A stretch of DNA of 8,952 bases, taken from assembly GCA_016934645.1 (NCBI GenBank), contig JAFGSL010000160.1, forward strand, positions 1 to 8,952. Direction: 5' to 3'. The notes beneath the pieces were generated by a model. The model worked only from the letters and a program-made list of their open reading frames with translations, was not told the DNA's origin and did no database searches. This document shows positions 1 to 6,610 of this stretch, piece by piece. The DNA comes from Anaerolineae bacterium. Lineage in GTDB: Bacteria; Chloroflexota; Anaerolineae; B4-G1; SLSP01. The first letter of the stretch is position 1. Each line of letters starts with the position of its first letter. A program made the translations under genes and the position numbers.

Positions 1-3
1 ACA

Positions 4-1683
4 ATGACGATGTGGGAACGACTCAAACGATGGTTTGCCCTCCCCGAGATCGAAGGGGACGAAGAAACGCGCCGCACGGCATCACTGTTGAATGTGATTC
101 TGTGGGCTGAGATGGGCGTTGTGTTAGCGTCATCACCGTTGATCCTGTTGACCAATGTACAGGCGGCGATTGTGCCTGTGGTTGTGTTGTTGGTATTGGT
201 GGGGGCGATGTTGTACTTACTACGCGCTGGCCGGGTGCGCCTTGCCGGTAACCTGTTTTTGATCAATCTATGGTTGGTTGCGACCGGATTGCTGTTCGTG
301 ACCGGTGGATTGAACCATCAATCGCCGTCGAGTTATTTTGTGGTTGTCCTTGTGGCCGGGCTACTGTTTGGCTGGAGGTCGATTGTTTGGTTAATTGTGG
401 CCAGTGGCCTGGTGATAAGCGCCGTCTTTGTGATAGAGCGGATGGGGACTGTCATTCCTACCCCTCTCGTCGCCAGCCCGGTGTTTGATATTTCCATTAT
501 GCTCAGTAATCTGATTATGGCTGCCGTGTTGTTGTCTCTGACTATGCGCGGTTTGCGCGATGCGCTGACGCGCGCTCGCCAGTCCTCTGCCGATCTGGAA
601 CAGCAGCGCCAGCGTCTCCAACAACTGGTTGAAGAGCGCTCTCGCGAGTTGGCACGCCGCACCGGCTACCTGGGCGCAGCGACGGCTGTAGCCCAAGAGG
701 CACAGTTGGCGAGTGGGGACTTGGCGCGATTGCTGCCGCGTGTGGTGCAGGTGATCAGCGAACAGTTTGGCTTCTATCATACCGGCTTCTTTTTGCTCGA
801 TGCCAGCAAAGAGTGGATGGTCTTGCAAGCGGCGTCGAGTGAAGGTGGGCAGCGGATGCTGGCGCGCCAGCATCGCTTGGAAGTGGGATCGCAGAGTATT
901 GTGGGCTATGTGGCTGCGCGAGGTGAGCGCCGCATAGCTCTGGATGTAGGCCAGGACGCTGTCTTTTTCGACAACCCCGATTTACCTGAAACCCGCTCCG
1001 AGATGGCGGTGCCATTGCGTGTAGGTGGTGAGATCTTGGGTGTGCTGGACGTTCAGAGCACCGAACGTCAGGCCTTCACAGATGAGGACGTTACCACTTT
1101 GCAGGCTGTGGCCGATCAGGTGGCGATGGCGGTAAGCAACGCGCGGTTGTTACAGCAGGTCGAGGCGAGCGCCGAAGCCGAGCGGCGCGCGATGGGTGAC
1201 TTGTCGCGTGAGGCATGGCTGAATTTGCTCCAGTCTCGTCAGGACTTGGGCTTTTACGATGATGGTACCGCTATCGCCCCGGCCGGTGAAGTCTGGCGGC
1301 CTGAGATGGAGATCGCGCTACAGGGAGGCCAGCAGGCCCTGAACGAGGATGGTTCAACTTTAGCTTTGCCCCTCCGTGTGCGCGAGCAGGTGATCGGCGT
1401 GATCGACGGGCGCAAATCAGATGGCACTGCGTGGTCGGCAGAAGAGATTGGCTTGTTGCAGACGTTGACCGAGCAGTTGAGCACAGCCTTGGAAGGCGCA
1501 CAGCTTTATCTGGATTCACAACGCCGTGCTGCGCGCGAGCAGATCATTGGTCAGGTAACGGGCCGAATCCGCGAAACTTTGGATATGGAAGCGATGCTGC
1601 GCACCGCCGCCGAGCAGATGCGCCAAGCGTTAGATTTGGACGATTTGGTCGTCCGATTGGCAGTGCCGGAGAGAAAAGACTAA
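4..1683 (+). CDS. Six-TM membrane receptor with GAF modules, no output domain
   Basis: Putative membrane signal receptor, 559 residues. Six hydrophobic segments (about 29-49, 53-74, 80-101, 110-124, 125-145, 162-182) are followed by a coiled coil (about 184-220). A full GAF domain spans about 237-382, with the Phe-Tyr-His-x-Gly-x-Phe motif near 257-263 and the Asn-Pro-Asp-Leu-Pro loop near 324. Next come a helical linker (383-410), a shortened GAF that keeps only its second half (about 411-502), and the opening helix and strand of a third GAF-like fold (about 510-553), where the protein ends. No kinase, GGDEF or other effector domain is visible. The start at 4 or at 10 is uncertain because the ribosome binding site lies outside the window; the paralogue at 4876 aligns at the Met-Trp, which favours the 10 region. 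An upstream extension cannot be excluded. The ligand is unknown. The GAF and topology calls are firm; the receptor role is inferred. Confidence 0.88.
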   Translation: MTMWERLKRWFALPEIEGDEETRRTASLLNVILWAEMGVVLASSPLILLTNVQAAIVPVVVLLVLVGAMLYLLRAGRVRLAGNLFLINLWLVATGLLFVTGGLNHQSPSSYFVVVLVAGLLFGWRSIVWLIVASGLVISAVFVIERMGTVIPTPLVASPVFDISIMLSNLIMAAVLLSLTMRGLRDALTRARQSSADLEQQRQRLQQLVEERSRELARRTGYLGAATAVAQEAQLASGDLARLLPRVVQVISEQFGFYHTGFFLLDASKEWMVLQAASSEGGQRMLARQHRLEVGSQSIVGYVAARGERRIALDVGQDAVFFDNPDLPETRSEMAVPLRVGGEILGVLDVQSTERQAFTDEDVTTLQAVADQVAMAVSNARLLQQVEASAEAERRAMGDLSREAWLNLLQSRQDLGFYDDGTAIAPAGEVWRPEMEIALQGGQQALNEDGSTLALPLRVREQVIGVIDGRKSDGTAWSAEEIGLLQTLTEQLSTALEGAQLYLDSQRRAAREQIIGQVTGRIRETLDMEAMLRTAAEQMRQALDLDDLVVRLAVPERKD

Positions 1684-1713
1684 TTTTTGCGATTCGGACA
1701 ATTTTTACTGTAT

Positions 1714-1722
1714 GGGAGGTGG
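1714..1722 (+). promoter_or_regulatory. Shine-Dalgarno sequence deciding the start of the lipoprotein gene
   Basis: GGGAGGTGG lies with its GGAGG core six bases before the ATG at 1726. The same frame is open back to a TTG at 1687, but that codon has no comparable site and would put 13 extra residues in front of the lipoprotein signal peptide. The ATG at 1726 is therefore preferred. Confidence 0.85.
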
Positions 1723-1725
1723 AAG

Positions 1726-2721
1726 ATGAAGCGTAGACCTAGTTGGACCTGGATGTTGGTTGTCATTGTCATCCTGTTGATCAGTGGATGTAGTGGGAAT
1801 GGTGGAGGAAAGAAGAACTATCGAGTTGGGTTACTCTCCGGTGTGGGTACCTTTGATAGTGTCTTCGATGGCTTCAAAGCTAAACTTGGTGAACTGGGGT
1901 ATATCGAAGGTGAGAACATCACCTATGTGTTTGAAGCTGCAGAGGGCGATACCGAAAAAATGACCCAAATCGCACAGCAATTTGTCAAGGATGATGTGGA
2001 TTTGATCTTGACGACGACGACAGGCGCTGCCAAAGTGGCGCTGCAGGCGACAGAGGGTACAGATATCGCTGTTCTTTTTGCGATGGTGACCGAGCCTGTT
2101 GAAACGGGCCTGGTAGCATCGATCAAGGCGCCTGGAGGTAATGTCACGGGGATCAACCGCCCCGATTCAGCGTATTTTGGCAAGCGGGTTGAGTTTTTGA
2201 CGCAGATGGCTCCGCAAGTCAAGCGCCTGGGCATTTTCTACGATCCGGATTATTCGACTGCGGCCAGCAGCTTGCCCCCGATACGTGAAGTAACGACTCT
2301 ACTCGGTGTCGCGCTTGTTGAGGTGCAGGTTAAGAGCCCTGAGGACATCTCTGCCGAGTTGAGTAAATTAGATCAGGCAGCCGATTTGGGCATCGATGCG
2401 ATTCAGATGATGCCGGATCTGGTGAACAATAACAGCTTCAAGGCCATATTGGATTTTGCCAATGCGCACAAGTTGCCGGTGATTGGTCACACGTTGGGGC
2501 AGACAAAACAAGGCGCGCTTTTCAGTTATGCGGATGATAGTTTCCAAACCGGGGAGATGGCGGCGGTGTTAGCTCAGAAAATCTTCGAGGGTGCCAATCC
2601 TGGTGAGTTACCAGTCGAAACTTCCAGCTTGTTTTTGACGGTCAACATGAAAGCGGCGCAAACCATAGGACTAGAGATGCCAGATTCGATACTTCAGGTG
2701 GCTGATGACATATTGTACTGA
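1726..2721 (+). CDS. ABC_sub_bind family substrate-binding lipoprotein
   Basis: Predicted 331-residue solute-binding lipoprotein anchored on the outer face of the cytoplasmic membrane. The N-terminus is a lipoprotein signal peptide: Lys-Arg-Arg, a hydrophobic stretch at 10-19, and the lipobox Ile-Ser-Gly-Cys with Cys22 as the lipidated residue, then a Gly/Lys linker. The mature part (about 32-331) follows the ABC_sub_bind pattern (Pfam PF04392, the family of tryptophan/tyrosine-type binding proteins). It has a Val-Asp-Leu-Ile strand near 91, a Thr-Glu-Pro-Val and Pro-Gly-Gly-Asn-Val-Thr-Gly segment at 122-142, and the family C-terminal run of Glu-Leu-Pro-Val-Glu (294-298) to Ala-Asp-Asp (326-328). 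Members usually neighbour a permease and an ATPase; here the neighbours are receptors, so a sensing role is plausible. The ligand cannot be read from sequence. It starts 42 bases after the previous gene. The family call is firm; the role is inferred. Confidence 0.93.
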   Translation: MKRRPSWTWMLVVIVILLISGCSGNGGGKKNYRVGLLSGVGTFDSVFDGFKAKLGELGYIEGENITYVFEAAEGDTEKMTQIAQQFVKDDVDLILTTTTGAAKVALQATEGTDIAVLFAMVTEPVETGLVASIKAPGGNVTGINRPDSAYFGKRVEFLTQMAPQVKRLGIFYDPDYSTAASSLPPIREVTTLLGVALVEVQVKSPEDISAELSKLDQAADLGIDAIQMMPDLVNNNSFKAILDFANAHKLPVIGHTLGQTKQGALFSYADDSFQTGEMAAVLAQKIFEGANPGELPVETSSLFLTVNMKAAQTIGLEMPDSILQVADDILY

Positions 2722-2741
2722 GATTGTGTAGTCTCGTGTAT

Positions 2742-2747
2742 GAGGAG
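2742..2747 (+). promoter_or_regulatory. Shine-Dalgarno sequence of the dCache-HAMP-GAF receptor gene
   Basis: GAGGAG sits eight bases before the ATG at 2756, in the 34-base gap after the lipoprotein gene. It supports this start. No terminator-like hairpin is visible in the gap, which fits read-through transcription from the upstream genes. Confidence 0.8.
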
Positions 2748-2755
2748 ATCGTGAT

Positions 2756-4879
2756 ATGCGAAACAGCTTACGTGCTCGTCTGACCGTTGCTTTTATCGGT
2801 TTAGCCGTAATCCCGTTGCTTTTGGTGGGTGTCGTTTTGGTGGGATATAGTTTAACGGCTCAGCGGACACAGGCTTTGGAGTTGCAAAGTCAGATTGCGC
2901 GTCGTGTTGCTTCTGATGTCGCATCGTTTATCCTCGAACGCGAGAACGAACTGCGCGTCTTGACCGAGGTTCGTGCACTGCAACAGTTACCGCAAGAAGA
3001 GCAAGCTAACCAGCTTACCGCGTTGTTGGCGTACCAAGGTGTCTATCAGGAACTAATCCTGGTAAATAGCTCGGGACAAGAAACATTTCGCGTTTCACGG
3101 CTCAAGACGTATGATGCAACATCTTTGGAGAATCGTTCGGGTGAAGATGAGTTCGAGCGACCAAAAGCCACTCGGGAGATATATTATGGCCCTGTAGAAT
3201 TCGATGAGGTGACAGGCGAGCCGTTTATGACGATTTCGGTGCCGATCATTGATCTTCGCTCCGGTCAGTTTAATGGTGTACTTGTGGCAGATTTTCGCTT
3301 CAAGACAGTGTGGGATCTGATGGCTAGTGCCCAGGTCAGTGGCAGCGGTGTCGTTTACGTGATCGGGGCGCAGAATAGGGTTGTGGCGCATAGAAACCCA
3401 TCCATCGTTCTGCGGGAGACGGAATTCGTTTTGCCCGACGCCAGTGCATTGACGGTGGGATTGAGCGGTGTTCGTGTTGCCCTGGCATATCAACTCATTC
3501 AATTGGGCGATCAGACGTTGAGAGTTGTTGCCGAGCAGCCTGTGAGGGAGGCATTGACGCTGGCTTATACTACACTGTTTGTGACACTGGGCGCACTTGT
3601 TGTCGCTGTGGCTTTGGCTGGCGGACTAGGCTTATGGATCGCGCGACGTATCTCGGAACCGATTAACGAACTTGCGACGACGGCACAAGTGATTAGCGCG
3701 GGCGACTTGACCCGCCAGGCGACTGTGGCCGAGCGGCAGGATGAGATTGCTACCCTGGCCCAGGCGTTTAATCAGATGACCGCGCAATTGCGCGAGACGT
3801 TGGCCGGTCTGGAGCAGCGCGTAGCGGAACGCACGCAGGCGTTGCTGACAGCGGCGGAGGTGTCTAGCGCAACGACATCTGAACTTGATATCGAGGTGTT
3901 GTTGCCCCAAGTAGTCGAATTAGTACGCGAGCGTTTCACTTTGTACTACGTGGGTTTGTTCTTGACGGATGAAGCCGGTGAATATGCGATTTTGCGTGCT
4001 GGCTCGGGTGAGGCCGGGCGCGCGATGCTGGCACGCCATCACCAGTTGCGCGTGGGTGGCGATTCGATGATTGGGCGTTGTGTGCTCAGTGGTCAGGCTG
4101 ACATTCAGCTTGATGTCGGTGAGGCGGCAGTGCGTTTCAGCAACCCTAACTTGCCGGATACGCGTTCCGAGTTGGCTTTGCCCTTACGTGCCGGTGGCCA
4201 GGTTATCGGCGCAATGACCGTGCAGAGTGAGCAGGAGGCATTTTTCTCCCAGGAAGACGTATCTGTGATGCAGACCGTGGCCGATCAGGTGGCCACTGCT
4301 GTACGCAATGCCAGACTGTTCCGGCAACTTCAAGAGAGTGTGGATGCAGAACGGCGTGCCTATGGTGAGTTAACCCGTGACGCGTGGCTGACGATGCTCC
4401 AGTCTCAAGCTGACTTGGGATTTGTCAGCGATAGACGCACGACTGTGCAAAACGTCGCTGTCTGGCGACCGGAAATGGAAACGGCGTTATCTACAGGGCA
4501 GGTTGAGCCAGGCCAGGATGATACACCGACGCTGGCTATCCCGATCAAAGTGCGCGACCAGGTGGTTGGCGTGGTCGATGGTCGCAAACCCGATGGCACA
4601 GCATGGTCAGGAGAAGAAATCGGCCTGCTGCAAGCCCTGACTGAACAGTTGAGCACTGCCTTGGAAGGCGCTCAGCTTTACCAGGACTCACAGCTTCGCG
4701 CTGCACGTGAGCAGACCTTGGGCCAAGTGGCGACACGGATGCGTGAGAGCCTGGAATTGGAGACCGTGTTGCAAGTTGCGGCAGACGAGATGCGTCAGGC
4801 CTTGGGGCTGGATCGCGTGGTCGTTCGGTTGGCTGGTGAAGGACGGGGCGGGGAGACGGCGACAGGAGGTCGGGGATGA
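2756..4879 (+). CDS. dCache-HAMP-GAF membrane receptor, no output domain
   Basis: Putative transmembrane receptor of 707 residues. TM1 is about 9-32 and TM2 about 271-294. Between them lies an extracellular region of about 235 residues that reads as a dCache-type sensor: strands with Ile-Leu-Val-Asn-Ser-Ser-Gly near 101-107, a Tyr-Tyr-Gly-Pro motif at 143-146, a Val-Leu-Val-Ala-Asp-Phe strand at 175-180, and a second shorter lobe after 198. A HAMP linker follows (about 296-348, with Glu-Pro-Ile at 301-303), then a coiled coil and a full GAF (about 376-522), a linker, a shortened GAF (551-642), and the first part of a third GAF-like fold (651-693). No methyl-accepting, kinase or cyclase domain is present. 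In the GAF the usual Tyr-His is Tyr-Tyr (397-398). The Gly-rich C-terminal tail overlaps the ribosome binding site of the next gene. It lies directly after the binding lipoprotein, which makes it the best candidate partner for it. Confidence 0.88.
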   Translation: MRNSLRARLTVAFIGLAVIPLLLVGVVLVGYSLTAQRTQALELQSQIARRVASDVASFILERENELRVLTEVRALQQLPQEEQANQLTALLAYQGVYQELILVNSSGQETFRVSRLKTYDATSLENRSGEDEFERPKATREIYYGPVEFDEVTGEPFMTISVPIIDLRSGQFNGVLVADFRFKTVWDLMASAQVSGSGVVYVIGAQNRVVAHRNPSIVLRETEFVLPDASALTVGLSGVRVALAYQLIQLGDQTLRVVAEQPVREALTLAYTTLFVTLGALVVAVALAGGLGLWIARRISEPINELATTAQVISAGDLTRQATVAERQDEIATLAQAFNQMTAQLRETLAGLEQRVAERTQALLTAAEVSSATTSELDIEVLLPQVVELVRERFTLYYVGLFLTDEAGEYAILRAGSGEAGRAMLARHHQLRVGGDSMIGRCVLSGQADIQLDVGEAAVRFSNPNLPDTRSELALPLRAGGQVIGAMTVQSEQEAFFSQEDVSVMQTVADQVATAVRNARLFRQLQESVDAERRAYGELTRDAWLTMLQSQADLGFVSDRRTTVQNVAVWRPEMETALSTGQVEPGQDDTPTLAIPIKVRDQVVGVVDGRKPDGTAWSGEEIGLLQALTEQLSTALEGAQLYQDSQLRAAREQTLGQVATRMRESLELETVLQVAADEMRQALGLDRVVVRLAGEGRGGETATGGRG
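4864..4870 (+). promoter_or_regulatory. Shine-Dalgarno sequence inside the end of the preceding gene
   Basis: AGGAGGT lies inside the last codons of the dCache receptor gene, with its AGGAGG core six bases before the ATG at 4876. That ATG overlaps the preceding stop codon in an ATGA, a layout typical of translational coupling. A second, closer site (GAGGTGGG, 4889-4896) precedes an in-frame ATG at 4900, so a start eight residues shorter is possible. Confidence 0.8.
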
Positions 4880-6594
4880 CGACTAACCGAGGTGGGTATA
4901 TGTGGAACCGCGTTAAACGCTTTTTTACACCCCCTGTCTTCGAAGGAGACGCGCAAAAGACAGAACGGGCTGTGGTGCTGACCATTGTTGTCTGGGTCGT
5001 GATGGTTGCTGCCACTGTGGGGGGCATAATCCTGGGAATCGTCGAATCCTGGTCCGGTCTTATTCCTGTGCTTTTTATTGTCGCGGGAGTGCTCTTTGCA
5101 TTGCTTTTGGTACTCATTCATTTCAGACGCATTCTACTTGTTAGCGTTCTGGCTCCTTTATTGTTATTAGCAGCATTTACGTTCCCTGCCTGGCTTTTTG
5201 ATGGTATCCGTGACACGGCGATGATGGGGTATTTCCTGGTGATTATCATCACTGCAGTGGTGTCTACCACACACGTTATGGTGTTTTTCACTGCCGCTAG
5301 TGTGGTGATTACTAATGTCCTGTTTGTTGCTGAGAGCAACGGGCTGATCACGACATCATATGGGGCGGCGGCTCCGTTGAGTGATCTGATCATCTTGACG
5401 ATTGCGTACATTGCGTCTGGCTTGTTGCTTCGTACCGCGGTGAGCCGCATTGCTGCCAGCTATGAACGCGCACGGCAAGACGCTGAAGCCCTTGAAGAAA
5501 GCAACCTGGCCTTGGAACGCAACCGCGACGTGCTTGAGGCGCAGACCCAAACACTGGAACGTCGCGCGCGCTATTTGCAGGCCAGTGCGGTGGTGGCACG
5601 GGATGCGGCGACAGCGGTCAGTGATTTACCACGGTTGCTTGACAACGTGGTGCAGGTGATTGGCGAGCAGTTCGGCTTTTACCACGCCGGATTGTTCCTG
5701 ATCGAAGGGGATGGTGAATGGGCCGAGTTGCGGGCCGCATCTAGCGTTGGTGGGCGGCAGTTGGTTGACCAGGGTTACCGCTTGCAGGTGGGCGTACAAG
5801 GACTTGTCGCTGATGTGGCCGAACAGGGCAAGCCGCGTGTCGTGCGTGATGTGAGCCAAGATGCTTCATTTATCAACGATCCGCACTTTCCTGACACGCG
5901 TTCCGAAATCGTCCTACCCTTGCGTCTCGGTAGTGCGATCATTGGCGTACTGGATGTGCAGAGCGGGATGGTCGATGCGTTTACCGATGAGGATGTCGCC
6001 ACCCTGCAGGCGCTCGCCGATCAGATTGCTTTGGCGATCAATAACGCGCATTTATTTCAGCAAGTAGAAGCGAGTATTGAGGCCGAGCGTCGGGCTTACG
6101 TTGAATTGAGCCGTGCAGCGTGGCAGGATTTGCTCCGCGCTCAGCCCGACCTGGGCTATTTGAGCGACGGTCAGGGCGTACGTACCGCTGATCTGTTGGA
6201 ACCGCAGATGGTGGCGGCTTTGGAAGCTGGTACCAACATCATCGGTGAGGATCAGCCGGTTTTATTATCGATTCCAATTCGTGTGCGCGATGAAGTGATT
6301 GGCGTGGTGGATGGGCGTAAACCGGACGGCACGGCATGGAGCGCGCAAGAAATTGAACTGCTGGAAGCGATGACCGAGCAGTTGAACGTAGCTCTGGAAA
6401 GTGCGCGACTCTATCGGGATACGCAGCGCCGCGCGGCGCGTGAACAATTGTTCAGCCAGGTAAGTGGGCGCATCCGACAAGAACTTGATCTGGAAGCCGT
6501 GCTCAAAACATCGGTTGACCAAATCCAGCAAGTGTTAGGCCTCGAACAAGCCACGATTCGCCTGGTGCGTGAAGTGGATCAAGATAAGGTATAA
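4876..6594 (+). CDS. Six-TM membrane receptor with GAF modules, paralogue of the first gene
   Basis: Putative membrane receptor of 572 residues, a paralogue of the gene at 4-1683 over its whole length. Both start with a short basic-aromatic amphipathic segment and an acidic Glu-Gly-Asp before TM1. Hydrophobic segments are about 32-55, 59-82, 86-107, 116-130, 132-153 and 168-188. A long coiled coil (189-231) leads to a full GAF (about 249-397, Phe-Tyr-His at 268-270), the linker with Ala-Glu-Arg-Arg-Ala-Tyr (403-408), a shortened GAF (about 425-513, with Val-Val-Asp-Gly-Arg-Lys-Pro-Asp-Gly at 477-485), and a truncated third GAF-like segment (520-563). No effector domain is seen. The start at 4876 overlaps the previous stop by four bases and has the stronger Shine-Dalgarno spacing; the start at 4900 matches the paralogue's Met-Trp better. 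Ligand and partner are unknown. Confidence 0.88.
   Translation: MTTNRGGYMWNRVKRFFTPPVFEGDAQKTERAVVLTIVVWVVMVAATVGGIILGIVESWSGLIPVLFIVAGVLFALLLVLIHFRRILLVSVLAPLLLLAAFTFPAWLFDGIRDTAMMGYFLVIIITAVVSTTHVMVFFTAASVVITNVLFVAESNGLITTSYGAAAPLSDLIILTIAYIASGLLLRTAVSRIAASYERARQDAEALEESNLALERNRDVLEAQTQTLERRARYLQASAVVARDAATAVSDLPRLLDNVVQVIGEQFGFYHAGLFLIEGDGEWAELRAASSVGGRQLVDQGYRLQVGVQGLVADVAEQGKPRVVRDVSQDASFINDPHFPDTRSEIVLPLRLGSAIIGVLDVQSGMVDAFTDEDVATLQALADQIALAINNAHLFQQVEASIEAERRAYVELSRAAWQDLLRAQPDLGYLSDGQGVRTADLLEPQMVAALEAGTNIIGEDQPVLLSIPIRVRDEVIGVVDGRKPDGTAWSAQEIELLEAMTEQLNVALESARLYRDTQRRAAREQLFSQVSGRIRQELDLEAVLKTSVDQIQQVLGLEQATIRLVREVDQDKV
6424..6443 (+). repeat. 20-base identical repeat with a 14-base palindrome, copy 1
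   Basis: These 20 bases recur exactly at 8159-8178. Positions 6426-6439 (GCGCCGCGCGGCGC) are a perfect palindrome. The stretch codes for the Gln-Arg-Arg-Ala-Ala-Arg linker shared by the receptors, so common descent and Arg/Ala codon choice probably explain it. The gene 1 copy of the same protein motif uses different codons and is not palindromic. Confidence 0.7.
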
Positions 6595-6595
6595 C

Positions 6596-6601
6596 AGGTG
6601 G
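6596..6601 (+). promoter_or_regulatory. Shine-Dalgarno sequence deciding the start of the third six-TM receptor
   Basis: AGGTGG lies nine bases before the ATG at 6611, in the 16-base gap after the preceding stop. The reading frame is open back to a GTG at 6569 inside the preceding gene, but that start has no clear site and adds a basic stretch that looks like out-of-frame coding sequence. Confidence 0.7.
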
Positions 6602-6610
6602 GTGAGCATT

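Noticed and set aside
1687..1725. TTG start giving 13 extra residues on the lipoprotein
   Set aside because: There is no ribosome site for it, and it would place extra residues before a clean lipoprotein signal peptide; the ATG at 1726 has a strong site.
1684..1725. Possible internal promoter in the gap before the lipoprotein gene
   Set aside because: TTGCGA can be paired only with a poor -10 match, and the 42-base gap shows no other promoter or hairpin signal.
4545..5117. Minus-strand open frame of 190 residues
   Set aside because: It is antisense to the conserved end of one receptor and the membrane part of the next, both firmly supported, and shows no domain pattern.
6569..6610. GTG start extending the third six-TM receptor into the previous gene
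   Set aside because: The added residues read like out-of-frame sequence, and the ATG at 6611 has its own Shine-Dalgarno site.
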